A stretch of DNA of 64,000 bases from Lachnospiraceae bacterium (GTDB taxonomy: Bacteria > Bacillota > Clostridia > Lachnospirales > Lachnospiraceae), in NCBI GenBank assembly GCA_017482205.1, contig JAFUNK010000003.1:1-64000 (forward strand), read 5' to 3'. The translations under genes and the position numbers were made by a program. Each line of letters begins with the position of its first letter. Positions within the stretch are counted from its first letter, which is position 1. The notes beneath the pieces are model-generated. The model did not search any database. It worked only from the letters and a program-made list of their open reading frames with translations, and was not told the origin of the DNA. Of this stretch, positions 52,608 through 61,434 are shown in pieces.

Positions 52608-53582
52608 ATGAATCTGCTGAAAGAATGTGAAGGCGTAAAAACAATAGGTATCAGTGCACATATAAGACCCGACGGAGATGCCATCGGGTCTACAATGGCA
52701 CTGTATTTATATCTTAAAAAAGCAGTTCCGAATGCAGAAGTGAAGCTGTTTTTGGAAACACCACCTGACTGCTTCGGACACTTAAAGTATCTTAATGAGA
52801 TAGACTCTACATATGAGTGGGAGGGAGACTTTGATGTCTTTTTTGCACTGGATGCGGCAAGTGACAGATTGGGAAAGGCTGAAGACTTTTTTAAGAATGC
52901 AAAAAAGAAAATCAATATAGACCACCATATCAGTAATGCAAGTGGCTGTGGTGATGTCAATGTAGTAATGCCCAAGGCCGGCTCTACCGCAGAGGTGCTT
53001 TTCGGACTTATGGAAGAAAGTTATCTGGATGAGGATATTGCAGTAGCTCTTTATACCGGTATTATCCATGATACCGGTGTATTCCAGTATTCCAATACAT
53101 CTCCCGAGACCATGCAGATTGGTGCAAAGCTTATTGGATATGGGTTTAATTTTTCCAAAATTATCGAAGAGAGCTTTTATCAGAAGACCTATCTGCAGAA
53201 CCAGATTTTAGGCAGGGCATTGATGGAAAGCATCCGTTTTATGGATGGCAGATGTATTGTAAGCTGCATAGATAAAAAGATGATGGAGTTTTACAATGTA
53301 GTACCCTCTGATTTGGACGGTATTGTAAATCAGCTTCGAAACATCAAAGGTGTGCACTGTGCCATCTTTATGTATGAAATAGGGCTGATGGAATATAAAG
53401 TAAGTATGCGTTCCGATGAAAAGGTAAACGTATCAAAGGTAGCCTCTTACTTTGGCGGCGGCGGACACGTACGTGCTGCCGGTTGTACCATGAAGGGCAC
53501 ATTCCATGACGTAATCAATAATTTGTCCCTGCATATAGCAGCACAATTAGAGGAAGAGGAAGCATGTACAACGGAGTCATAA
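52608..53582 (+). CDS. nrnA: DHH/DHHA1 phosphoesterase (NrnA-like oligoribonuclease)
   Basis: 324 residues with DHH ligands in AHIRPDGDAIGSTMAL and INIDHHISNASG and the DHHA1 signature GGGGHVRAAGCTMKG. NrnA-like enzymes degrade short RNA oligomers and pAp. Located 24 nt after rbfA as in other Firmicutes; its end overlaps truB by 19 bp. Confidence 0.94.
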   Translation: MNLLKECEGVKTIGISAHIRPDGDAIGSTMALYLYLKKAVPNAEVKLFLETPPDCFGHLKYLNEIDSTYEWEGDFDVFFALDAASDRLGKAEDFFKNAKKKINIDHHISNASGCGDVNVVMPKAGSTAEVLFGLMEESYLDEDIAVALYTGIIHDTGVFQYSNTSPETMQIGAKLIGYGFNFSKIIEESFYQKTYLQNQILGRALMESIRFMDGRCIVSCIDKKMMEFYNVVPSDLDGIVNQLRNIKGVHCAIFMYEIGLMEYKVSMRSDEKVNVSKVASYFGGGGHVRAAGCTMKGTFHDVINNLSLHIAAQLEEEEACTTES

Positions 53583-54460
53583 ATATTTACAAAGAAAAAG
53601 GCTTTACTTCCCACGACGTAGTGGCAAAAATGCGTGGGATATTAAAACAGAAAAAGATTGGACATACAGGCACCCTGGATCCGGACGCGGAAGGGGTGCT
53701 TCCCGTCTGTTTAGGCTCGGCAACCAAGCTTTGCGATATGCTGACGGATAAAGAAAAAGAGTATGTGGCAGTAATGCGACTTGGTGTAGTAACCGATACG
53801 CAGGACTTATCCGGGACTGTCTTAAAGGAGATGTCTGTAAATGTGTCAGAAGAAGAGGCATTAACAGCTATTAAAAGCTTTGAAGGAGAATATGGGCAGA
53901 TTCCGCCCATGTATTCTGCCTTAAAGGTGGATGGCAAAAGGCTATATGAGCTTGCACGCCAGGGAAAAGAAGTAGAAAGAAAGCCCAGACAGATTACCAT
54001 TTTTGAAACAGAGATTCTTTCTGTAAATATGCCGGAAATTACCTTTAGAGTGCGTTGCTCCAAAGGTACTTACATTCGTACCCTCTGCCATGATATTGGA
54101 GAAAAATTAGGTTGTGGGGCAGCAATGGCAGACTTAAAGCGTACCCGGTCCGGGCAGTTTAAGGCGGAGAGTGCGGTTACCCTTTCACAATTAGAACAAA
54201 TTCGGGACGAGGATAGTGTGGACAAGGTACTGATTCCGGTGGATGAAATGTTTGCAGATTACGCAGCAGTCCATGTACCCGAAGAAATCACAAGATTGGT
54301 ACAAAACGGCAACAGCTTTTATCTAAACCAGATATTTGAAAGAAGAATGTTTGGTAATGAAGAGCCGGTGCGTGTCTATGATCGTACAGGCAGGTTTTAC
54401 GGTGTATACAAATTTACCCGTGCAGGAAACAAATTTGTTCCTTGGAAGATGTTTTTATAG
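53564..54460 (+). CDS. truB: tRNA pseudouridine(55) synthase
   Basis: 298 residues: NIYKEKGFTSHDVVAKMRGILKQKKIGHTGTLDPDAEGVLPVCLG with the catalytic Asp in GTLDPDAEG (about 39). The C-terminal segment (AVHVPEEITRLVQNG...VRVYDRTGRFYGVYKF) resembles the PUA-type end of the family. Modifies U55 in the T loop of tRNAs. GGAAG precedes the start inside nrnA. Confidence 0.97.
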   Translation: MYNGVINIYKEKGFTSHDVVAKMRGILKQKKIGHTGTLDPDAEGVLPVCLGSATKLCDMLTDKEKEYVAVMRLGVVTDTQDLSGTVLKEMSVNVSEEEALTAIKSFEGEYGQIPPMYSALKVDGKRLYELARQGKEVERKPRQITIFETEILSVNMPEITFRVRCSKGTYIRTLCHDIGEKLGCGAAMADLKRTRSGQFKAESAVTLSQLEQIRDEDSVDKVLIPVDEMFADYAAVHVPEEITRLVQNGNSFYLNQIFERRMFGNEEPVRVYDRTGRFYGVYKFTRAGNKFVPWKMFL

Positions 54461-54570
54461 AGAAGAATTCATGAGTGTGAAGAGATGTGGATATAAGGGA
54501 ACACATTTTAATGGAATTGTCGAATAGGAAACTTGCTTTTCCAAAATCGTTCTCTTGTCAAAAATTGAAT

Positions 54571-54611
54571 TTGACGCGAAGCGTCAACGAGGAAAACGCA
54601 GAGCGTTTTTC
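54571..54611 (+). terminator. Two small adjacent hairpins after truB
   Basis: TTGACGC-GAA-GCGTCAA (54571-54587) and AAAACGC-AGA-GCGTTTT (54593-54609), the latter with one further T. The second looks like a terminator for the upstream operon. Confidence 0.6.
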
Positions 54612-54749
54612 GAGTCTGGGTGTGTAGATAGATTAAAATTGAGCGAGCTCTTTTGTGTACGATGACAATTGAACACAGTTCGATTATATGGGTAAAAGTT
54701 GAATTTGCAAATATTTTGGTGGAGCAGAGAGAGTAGAGGCAGTTAGAGA

Positions 54750-55072
54750 CCGACTGGATATAGAGAAAGTTCGTGGCGGTCGGGGCACAATGTCACTTTC
54801 AATCCGACCGGAGAGCAAAAAAGCCTGATGTAGTCGGGGCAAAGTAGTGTCAAAAAGCCGACTGGAAGGCGAAAAAGTCTTGTTTAGTGGGGATAGGTAG
54901 CAAATTTTCTCCGACTAAAAGTGAGAAAACACGATTCAGTCGGACACGTGAAGAGAAATGTGTCCGACTAATGAAGTAAAAAGGTACATTTAGTCGGTCG
55001 GAACTAGTTCTGCAAATCCCAATTTAGCGAACACAAGAAACTTTCTGGTTGTCGGAGCAACAAATCCCAATT
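54750..55072. repeat. Alternating inverted-repeat array of ~27-nt units between truB and ribF
   Basis: CCGACT and AGTCGG motifs alternate at a near-constant step: 54750 CCGACT, 54778 GGTCGG, 54804 CCGACC, 54832 AGTCGG, 54858 CCGACT, 54886 AGTGGG, 54911 CCGACT, 54938 AGTCGG, 54964 CCGACT, 54992 AGTCGG; then degenerate CCCAAT at 55018, TGTCGG at 55050, CCCAAT at 55066. Steps are 25-28 nt up to 55018. Units are also related outside the hexamer (54804 and 54858 share GC-AAAAAG; 54778 and 54832 share GTCGGGGCA), so this is a decayed 54-bp tandem repeat. The array fills most of a 676-bp gap with no gene. Any unit can pair with either neighbour; the best is AGTCGGACAC/GTGTCCGACT (54938-54969). Confidence 0.7.
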
Positions 55073-55136
55073 CATCTATATGCTTGTGCGATAAAACATA
55101 GTTCTGAAATCAGAATATGAAAGAAAGGAGGCATAT

Positions 55137-56057
55137 ATGCAGATTATCACAGGAACTACCGATTTTAAATTACAGGAAAAGACTGCGGTAGCAATCGGAA
55201 AATTTGACGGTGTCCATATCGGGCACAGAAGTCTTTTGGCGGAAATCCTAAAGCAAAAGGAATCCGGCAAAAAAGCCTGTGTATTTACTTTTGACCCGCC
55301 TCCGGCAGTTTTTTTCGGGAAAACAGAAGAAAAAGAACTGACGACCAAAGAAGAAAAACGAAAAATCTTTAAAGAGTTGGGGATTGACATTTTAATAGAA
55401 TTTCCCATGAATGCGACTACAGCAGCAACGCCACCTGAGGAATTTGTGCAAAATATTTTGTTTACACAGATGCAGGCAGGCTTTGTAGCGGCAGGTACGG
55501 ATTTGTCTTTTGGAAATAAAGGAGCCGGAAATGCAGCACTTTTACAACAAATGGCTAAAGAATGTGGTGTGGACGTTTCTATTATAGACAAGATTTTGCT
55601 GAATGAAAAAGAGGTCAGTTCCACATATGCAAGGGAAGCTGTGGAAATAGGTAATATGGAACTGGCAGAAAAACTGCTGGGCATGCCTTATAGTGTAGAA
55701 GGTATTGTGGAACATGGCAATCACATGGGACACAAGATGGGAATGCCCACCGTCAATCTGATACCGGAATCAAATAAATTGTTACCGCCCTGTGGTGTTT
55801 ATTATGCAGGCGTTCTCATGGAGGGCAGATATTATAAAGGTATCAGTAACATCGGCTATAAGCCTACCGTGAAAGAAAAGGAAAAACGTCTGGGGGTAGA
55901 AACCTATCTCTACGATTATGACGGAAATGCTTATGGTAAAGTCATTACAGTGGAGTTTTATTCTTTTAAGCGTCCGGAGCAGAAATTTGAAAATCTGGAA
56001 GCGTTGCAGAAACAGGTAAAAGAAGATATTGTTTCAGGACAACTTTATAATCGTTAA
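55137..56057 (+). CDS. ribF: Bifunctional riboflavin kinase / FAD synthetase
   Basis: 306 residues. N-terminal FAD synthetase (AVAIGKFDGVHIGHRSLL, with STYAREAVEIGNME), C-terminal riboflavin kinase (GNHMGHKMGMPTVNLIPE, CGVYYAG, VETYLYDYDGNAYGKVITVEFYSFKRPEQKF). Produces FMN and FAD. AGAAAGGAGG precedes the ATG. Separated from truB by the repeat array, which is atypical. Confidence 0.97.
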   Translation: MQIITGTTDFKLQEKTAVAIGKFDGVHIGHRSLLAEILKQKESGKKACVFTFDPPPAVFFGKTEEKELTTKEEKRKIFKELGIDILIEFPMNATTAATPPEEFVQNILFTQMQAGFVAAGTDLSFGNKGAGNAALLQQMAKECGVDVSIIDKILLNEKEVSSTYAREAVEIGNMELAEKLLGMPYSVEGIVEHGNHMGHKMGMPTVNLIPESNKLLPPCGVYYAGVLMEGRYYKGISNIGYKPTVKEKEKRLGVETYLYDYDGNAYGKVITVEFYSFKRPEQKFENLEALQKQVKEDIVSGQLYNR

Positions 56058-56144
56058 AAGCAGCGGCTTTTGCAAGACTGATATGTGGAAAAGACGGTTT
56101 TGTAACAGCCGTTTCTTAATTTTACAGGAAAATACCGGTAATGG

Positions 56145-56174
56145 TTGACAGAGGCAGAAACAGACGGTTATAAT
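56145..56174 (+). promoter_or_regulatory. Promoter of the NlpC/P60 gene
   Basis: TTGACA (56145-56150) and TATAAT (56169-56174), both consensus, 18 nt apart; about 80 bp before the ATG at 56256. Confidence 0.75.
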
Positions 56175-56255
56175 AAGTCTGTAATAATTTTGTAATAAAG
56201 TATGCAACTGAGAACAATCGGATATAGATAGAGAACATAAGCGAAAGGAATATAG

Positions 56256-57311
56256 ATGAACAGAAACAAAAGAGTGATACGTTTGTTAAGTCTTTGTGTT
56301 GCCGGCGCAGTACTGGCAGGTGCACAAATCCCCATAGAAGCCTACGCATCGGAAAAAGTGAATTTGCAGGAGGTAATACCTTCCGCAGGGGCGGCTTCTT
56401 TAGTAAGTATGACCCTTGATGAAGAAGAATGCATTGCAGTAGCAGAAGCCTCCCATGAGGCTTTCTGGGGATATACCAATTTAGGAATTGCCAATGTAGA
56501 AAGTGGTAACTTAAATGTACGTGCCATTCCCGGAACGGACGGTAAACTGGTGGGTAAGATGCCTAAGGGGTCAGCCTGTGAGATTTTGGAAGTAACAGAG
56601 GACGGTTGGGCTCACATTATTTCCGGTGAAGTGGAAGGGTATGTGAGCATGGATTATCTTTACATAGGTGCAGATGCCAAGATGAGAGCCTTGGAGCTGA
56701 TTCGTACCGTTGCAATTGTAAACGCAGATTCCTTAAAGGTAAGGGATGAAGCCAGTCAGGACAGTGCAGTGCTGACACAGGTTCCAAACGGAGAAGAACT
56801 GGAAGTAATAGAAGTGCTGGACGGTTGGGTAAAGGTATCCATCGACGGTGAGGAAGCATATGTTTCCGCAGATTATGTAACCGTGGAAGAAAAACTGGAT
56901 ACAGCGGTAACCATGAGTGAATTGCGTTATGGTCAGGGCGTATCTGATTTACGTGTAGATATTGTAGAATATGCATTACAGTTTGTGGGTAATCCCTATG
57001 TATGGGGGGGCACCAGCCTGACTAAGGGTGCGGACTGCTCCGGTTTTACTATGTCCGTATACAAGAATTTTGGTATTAGTTTGTCCCACTCTTCCAGAGC
57101 ACAGGCAAATGAAGGTACAAGAATTACTGCAGATGAATTGCAGCCCGGCGATTTGATATTCTATGCAAACAGCTCAGGAACCATCAACCATGTGGCAATG
57201 TATATCGGTAACGGTCAGGTAGTACATGCAAGTAGTGCCAAGACAGGTATTAAGATTTCTAAGTACACTTATCGTACACCGGTAAGATATGTAAGCATTC
57301 TGCAGGAATAG
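56256..57311 (+). CDS. Secreted NlpC/P60 cell-wall hydrolase with two SH3 domains
   Basis: 351 residues. Signal peptide (RLLSLCVAGAVLAGAQIPIEAYA, about 9-31). Two bacterial SH3 repeats (NVESGNLNVRAIPGTDGKLVGKM... about 82-140; NADSLKVRDEASQDSAVLTQV... about 155-210) bind the wall. The C-terminal NlpC/P60 domain has Cys in GGTSLTKGADCSGFTMS (about 261), His in INHVAMYIGNG (about 311) and His in VVHASS. It cleaves peptide bonds in peptidoglycan. GAAAGG precedes the start. Monocistronic, with its own strong promoter. Confidence 0.95.
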   Translation: MNRNKRVIRLLSLCVAGAVLAGAQIPIEAYASEKVNLQEVIPSAGAASLVSMTLDEEECIAVAEASHEAFWGYTNLGIANVESGNLNVRAIPGTDGKLVGKMPKGSACEILEVTEDGWAHIISGEVEGYVSMDYLYIGADAKMRALELIRTVAIVNADSLKVRDEASQDSAVLTQVPNGEELEVIEVLDGWVKVSIDGEEAYVSADYVTVEEKLDTAVTMSELRYGQGVSDLRVDIVEYALQFVGNPYVWGGTSLTKGADCSGFTMSVYKNFGISLSHSSRAQANEGTRITADELQPGDLIFYANSSGTINHVAMYIGNGQVVHASSAKTGIKISKYTYRTPVRYVSILQE

Positions 57312-57391
57312 AAGAGAAATAAATCCTGCCAGTCAAGGTCGCTGTATCATTGCCTTTCAGATAATGTCAAGGCGGCAGAAGGTGAGGAAAA

Positions 57392-57742
57392 ATGGAACAG
57401 ATACAAAACGGCTTTATGCATGTGAGTGAAGCGGTACACAGAGAAATAGATGAAACGATGCCTCCCGAGGAGGAAATGCAGGATTTGGCAGAATTTTTCA
57501 AGGTGTTTGGTGACCCCACCCGCTTGAAAATTCTGTACATATTGAAATACTCGGAAATGTGTGTATTGGATATTGCGAAGATGTTGTCCATGACCCAGTC
57601 AGCCATTTCACATCAGCTTCGGGTGTTGAAGCAGATGGACTTAGTAAAGAACAGAAGAGAAGGAAAAACCATTTTTTATTCTCTTGCTGACAGCCATATA
57701 GTGACTATTTTAAGTCAGGGTCTGGACCATATTGAAGAATAA
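57392..57742 (+). CDS. ArsR/SmtB family zinc-type transcriptional repressor
   Basis: 116 residues, winged helix (DPTRLKILYILKYSEMCVLDIAKMLSMTQSAISHQLRVLKQMDLVKNRREGKTIFYSL). The C-terminus ends with D100-x-H102-x10-H113-x2-E116, the alpha-5 site of SmtB/CzrA sensors for zinc and cobalt. The cadmium-type CxC in the recognition region is absent (only one Cys, SEMCVLD). It likely represses zinc export genes until zinc binds. Target likely the P-type ATPase at 58862-61153, whose promoter has a matching operator. GAGGAA precedes the ATG. Confidence 0.88.
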   Translation: MEQIQNGFMHVSEAVHREIDETMPPEEEMQDLAEFFKVFGDPTRLKILYILKYSEMCVLDIAKMLSMTQSAISHQLRVLKQMDLVKNRREGKTIFYSLADSHIVTILSQGLDHIEE

Positions 57743-57754
57743 GAGGGAAAAGGC

Positions 57755-58243
57755 ATGGTAAAAAAAGGTATAAAAGTCTTAACCGGTATTGCACTCGCCT
57801 TACAGGTGTTGGGCATAGTGCTAACCTTTCTTATTGTGACAAATCAGAGGCTTGTCATGGAAATGTTAGGTGGGTTGGATGTAGAAGAAATTGAGACTAT
57901 GATTTTTCCCGTTACTACGATAGCAACAAAGATACTTCCGCTGATTGCATTCGGCATATTTTGTATAGTAGTATTTTCCGGAAAGCCGGTAAGTGCCAAC
58001 GGAAAAGTAGCGGCGGTGGTCAGCTTTGCACTATACGGTACAATTCCTATGATTTTGTCCTATATATCCAGACTGGAGACTATGTATCTTGCAAGAAACT
58101 ATGGCATGATGGTATTGGCAGGATATAGTACGATTGATTCAGCGATTGCTTTGGTATGCAGTCCTTTAGTGACAGGTGCTTTTGCTTTATTTGGTTTGGC
58201 AGCCGGTGGTTATATTTGGAGTGAGTCGAACAAAACACATTAG
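57755..58243 (+). CDS. Hypothetical four-helix membrane protein
   Basis: 162 residues, about four hydrophobic helices (about 5-30, 48-73, 82-105, 125-155). No recognisable motif. It starts 12 nt after the ArsR gene with AGAGGGAAAAGG upstream, so they are probably cotranscribed. Function unknown. Confidence 0.75.
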   Translation: MVKKGIKVLTGIALALQVLGIVLTFLIVTNQRLVMEMLGGLDVEEIETMIFPVTTIATKILPLIAFGIFCIVVFSGKPVSANGKVAAVVSFALYGTIPMILSYISRLETMYLARNYGMMVLAGYSTIDSAIALVCSPLVTGAFALFGLAAGGYIWSESNKTH

Positions 58244-58335
58244 TCAGCATAAAACGGATTGTGCAGTCATAATAAAAGGACAGGAAACATTATAAACTAA
58301 AATAATTATAAATATAATATCAAAGGAGAATTCAA

Positions 58336-58634
58336 ATGGATTACAACAACAATAATTACAATAACTACAACAGTGGTACAGGCTTTTATCAGCCTATGCC
58401 CCCCAGGAAAAGAAAGGCTTATCCATTGCATCCATGGTGTTGGGTATCTGTGGCTTCTTAGCATGGTGTCTTCCTTTAGTAGGCTATCCGGTATGTATCG
58501 TCGGACTGATACTGGGTTGTATAGGTATTAAAAAGGGTGGAAAAGGAATGGCTATCGCAGGTATTATCATGAGTGCCATTACCCTTGTACTTACTCTTGG
58601 TAATTCTATTCTGGGTGTATTAATGTATTTATAA
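58336..58634 (+). pseudogene. DUF4190-like small membrane protein, frameshifted in a C tract
   Basis: An ATG at 58336, 5 nt after AAAGGAGAA, starts a Tyr/Asn-rich segment (MDYNNNNYNNYNSGTGFY) that reaches a run of six Cs (58399-58404) and then leaves the frame and stops. With one more C the frame joins exactly to PPQEKKGLSIASMVLGICGFLAWCLP, continuing through two membrane helices to 58634 (99 residues), the layout of DUF4190 proteins. The second half alone would start at ATG 58434. The event may be a true mutation, slipped-strand phase variation or a sequencing error. Confidence 0.75.
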
Positions 58635-58648
58635 AAAATGAAATAGAC

Positions 58649-58852
58649 GGGGCTGTTGCAAAATAGCAATTCCCGAATCGTTTGTAAAAAGTTTCTTTGC
58701 AGACACGCTCTCGCTCGTGCCGAACGTAACGGTACTACGCATTCTCCTTCGCAAAATTGCTCGTAGAATGCAAGTGCCGACGTCCGCCAAAGGTCTGCAC
58801 CGGAAAGCTTTTTACAAACGTTTCGGAAACTAATCTATTTTGCAACAGCCCC
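58649..58852. mobile_element. MITE-like palindromic element with IS6-like ends
   Basis: The ends GGGGCTGTTGCAAAATAG (58649-58666) and its perfect complement (58835-58852) bracket 204 bp. Inner arms also pair: CGTTTGTAAAAAG (58679) with CTTTTTACAAACG (58808), GCAGAC with GTCTGC and GCATTCT with AGAATGC. The terminal CTGTTGCAAA is like IS6-family ends. No gene inside. No matching 8-bp target duplication is visible at the edges. It sits between convergent genes and could also work as a terminator. Confidence 0.6.
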
Positions 58853-58861
58853 TTTTGCATT

Positions 58862-61153
58862 TTATTTTTTATACAAAATTCTTACAGAATTAAGAATGCA
58901 CAGCATGGCTACACCGGTATCCGCGAATACAGCCAGCCACATGGAAGAGATACCCATCAGTCCCAGTATCATAAAGATGACCTTGACTGCAATGGCAAAT
59001 ACTACGTTCTGGGTGGAAATGCGGCTTGTAATGCGGGCGATGCGGATAGCGGCAGGAACGGCTTCCATATCGGAGGTCATAAATACCACGTCTGCAGCTT
59101 CAATAGCCGCGTCTGCACCACTACCCATGGCAGCACCTACATCTGCACCGGCAAGTACGGGGGCATCGTTGATACCGTCGCCCACAAACATAACCGTACC
59201 ATGTTTTTCTCTGATTTCGGTAAGGTGGGAGAGTTTTTCTTCCGGTAACAGTCTTGCATGTACTTCATCTATGCCGGTTTCGGCGGCAACCGCTTTTGCA
59301 CTTTCTTCGGCATCACCGGTCAACATAGCGGTGATAAGTCCCATTTTCTTTAAAGAACCCACTGCGTTTTTTGCATCCGCTTTTATAACATCAGCAATGA
59401 TAAGACTACCGATAAAAGTACCGTCTTTTGCCAACAATACCTCCGTTCCGTAAGAGGAAGGTATATAAGCAGAGTAATCTACTTTGTATTTGGTAAGGAG
59501 CTTTGTATTGCCACAAAGTATGGTAGAGCCGTTTTTTTCTAAAAGAATACCGTGACCGGAAATTTCAGTGATGTTACCGGTTTGTGTAACCGAAATATTT
59601 CTTTCCACAGCAGCTTCGCAGATACTCAATGCAATAGGGTGGGTAGAAGCCGCTTCACAAGCAGCTGCAAGAGCAATCAAGTCATTTTCGGAAATATCAG
59701 CAGAAGGAGCCGGTATGGCTTTCTGCAAGGTGAAATTACCTTTGGTGACGGTTCCTGTTTTATCCATAACAACGGTTTTTACACTCTTTAATGCTTCCAG
59801 TGCCACGCCACCCTTAAATAAGATGCCTTTCTTGGAACCGGCACCGATACCTGCGAAAAAGGCGAGGGGCACACTTAAAACCAATGCACAGGGGCAACTG
59901 ATAACTAGGAAAGTCAGTGCGGTATAAATCCACTGTTCCCAGTTTCCGGTAATCAGTGAGGGAACAATGGCTGTAAATAAAGCCAAAGCCACTACAAAGG
60001 GCGTATAAATTCTGGAGAAACGGGTAATAAACTTATCAATTTTGGGTTTGCTTGCTGCTGCAGTTTCCACAGAATTTAAAATTCTGGTTACCATGGATTC
60101 GGATAAAGGCTTATCTACTTTTACTTTTATTACGCCGGACAAATTCATGCAGCCGGAAAGAATGGCACTTCCTAAAGTAATGCTTACAGGAACCGGCTCT
60201 CCGGTTATGGGTGAGGTGTCCAGGCGGCTTTCACCGTCGATAACGGTGCCATCCAAAGGAATCCGGTCGCCGGGACGGACTAAAACAATGTCACCGGGTT
60301 TTGCATTTTCAGCAGGAATGATTTCTGTGGTATCACCGGTTACCAGATTGACTGTTTCGGGACGTAAATCCAGAGCATCCATAATCTGGCTGCGGCTTTT
60401 TGCTACGGCTCTGTGCTCAAACCATTCCCCAATGCGGTAAAAGAGCATAACGCCTACTGCCTCAGGAGCATAAGCTGCGTAAGCCCCGCCGGGCTCTTTT
60501 ATGATAAAAGCACCCAAAGTAGCAATACTCATTAAAAAATTCTCATCAAATACATTACCTTTAAAGATATTACGTACTGCGGTAATTACAATTTCCAGCC
60601 CCAGTATCAGATACGCAATAATATAAAGTGCAAGGGACAAAATAGGATGAATGGCTACGACAGGTTTTCCCAAGAGGAAAAGCAGTGCACCGATGCCAAT
60701 GCAGAGTAAGTCTTTACGGCTTTCTTTTTTTTCTGATTCTTTTGTTTCCTTGCGGATATCTTCTTTGGGAACCAGAGTCACATCCGGTTCAATAGAACGA
60801 CAGGCTTCTAACATCAGCGGCAGCAGAGCTTTTTGGTCTTTTGCGGCTACGCGTAGTTGTTTGGTGGCAAAAGTAATGGAGGCAGCCTCCACACCCGGCA
60901 ATTCGTTAATTTTTCGTTCCATTTTGGCAGCACAGTTGGCACAGTCCAAATTTTCTACAATATAAATGCAGACAGGCGTCTTTGTATCTGCAAAAACAGC
61001 TTTGTTATGTTCGTGGTGGTGTTCGTGCTCATGGTGTTCATGTCCGCAACCGCACTCGTCTTCGTGGTGGTGTTCGTGCTCATGGTGTTCATGCCCACAG
61101 CAGCATTCGTCCTCGTGATGGTGTTCATGATGATTATGTTCTTCGTGACTCAT
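58862..61153 (-). CDS. cadA: Heavy-metal (Zn/Cd/Pb-type) P1B ATPase with His-rich N-terminus
   Basis: 763 residues; the start is taken as ATG at 61153 (MSHEEHNHHEH) after GGAAAGGA; the frame extends 31 codons upstream but lacks a better site. The first 50 residues are His/Glu/Cys repeats (HHEDECCCGHEHHEHEHH), then an HMA domain with CxxC in ENLDCANCAAK (71-74), membrane helices, the CPC transport site SCPCALVLS (about 421), the phosphorylation site DKTGTVTKG (about 465), SEHPIA-type motif STHPIALSIC and GDGINDAPVLAGAD. Exports zinc, cadmium or lead from the cytoplasm. The operator in its promoter matches the zinc-type ArsR gene at 57392. Confidence 0.95.
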   Translation of the reverse strand: MSHEEHNHHEHHHEDECCCGHEHHEHEHHHEDECGCGHEHHEHEHHHEHNKAVFADTKTPVCIYIVENLDCANCAAKMERKINELPGVEAASITFATKQLRVAAKDQKALLPLMLEACRSIEPDVTLVPKEDIRKETKESEKKESRKDLLCIGIGALLFLLGKPVVAIHPILSLALYIIAYLILGLEIVITAVRNIFKGNVFDENFLMSIATLGAFIIKEPGGAYAAYAPEAVGVMLFYRIGEWFEHRAVAKSRSQIMDALDLRPETVNLVTGDTTEIIPAENAKPGDIVLVRPGDRIPLDGTVIDGESRLDTSPITGEPVPVSITLGSAILSGCMNLSGVIKVKVDKPLSESMVTRILNSVETAAASKPKIDKFITRFSRIYTPFVVALALFTAIVPSLITGNWEQWIYTALTFLVISCPCALVLSVPLAFFAGIGAGSKKGILFKGGVALEALKSVKTVVMDKTGTVTKGNFTLQKAIPAPSADISENDLIALAAACEAASTHPIALSICEAAVERNISVTQTGNITEISGHGILLEKNGSTILCGNTKLLTKYKVDYSAYIPSSYGTEVLLAKDGTFIGSLIIADVIKADAKNAVGSLKKMGLITAMLTGDAEESAKAVAAETGIDEVHARLLPEEKLSHLTEIREKHGTVMFVGDGINDAPVLAGADVGAAMGSGADAAIEAADVVFMTSDMEAVPAAIRIARITSRISTQNVVFAIAVKVIFMILGLMGISSMWLAVFADTGVAMLCILNSVRILYKK

Positions 61154-61231
61154 AGTAAAATCCTTTCCGGATATATTTAATAATATTTCCAAGTGTATGT
61201 ATTTATATAGTCCAATAAAACCATGAACGTA

Positions 61232-61281
61232 TGAATAATTGTTCATGTATATATCTAAACAGAAAAATATGTGTATGTCAA
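61232..61281 (-). promoter_or_regulatory. cadA promoter with ArsR-type operator
   Basis: On the minus strand TTGACA (61276-61281) and TTAGAT (61253-61258) are 17 nt apart. Just downstream, TGAATAATTGTTCA (61232-61245, plus-strand reading) differs at one position from the SmtB/CzrA half-site pattern TGAACA-N2-TGTTCA. It lies around the transcription start, as expected for repression. Confidence 0.65.
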
Positions 61282-61307
61282 TAGGAAAAAAGAAAATAAT
61301 AGGAATA

Positions 61308-61337
61308 TTGGAAAAAATAATAAGGATATAGTATACT
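61308..61337 (+). promoter_or_regulatory. Promoter of the second MATE gene
   Basis: TTGGAA (61308-61313) and TATACT (61332-61337) with an 18-nt spacer, divergent from the cadA promoter. Confidence 0.45.
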
Positions 61338-61434
61338 GAATAAATGTATTCAAAGATAAGAGCGGGCTTATAATATTTTGTGCAGGCCGGTCAGAGTGTA
61401 TACAAAGCGTGAGAGCGGCAGAATGAGAGGAAAC

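Noticed and set aside
54750-55072. CRISPR array between truB and ribF
   Set aside because: Repeated words are only six bases, alternate in orientation and are not separated by unrelated spacers; no cas genes are nearby.
58757-59453. Plus-strand frames opposite the end of cadA
   Set aside because: Antisense of the well-supported ATPase gene; no ribosome binding sites and no recognisable domains.
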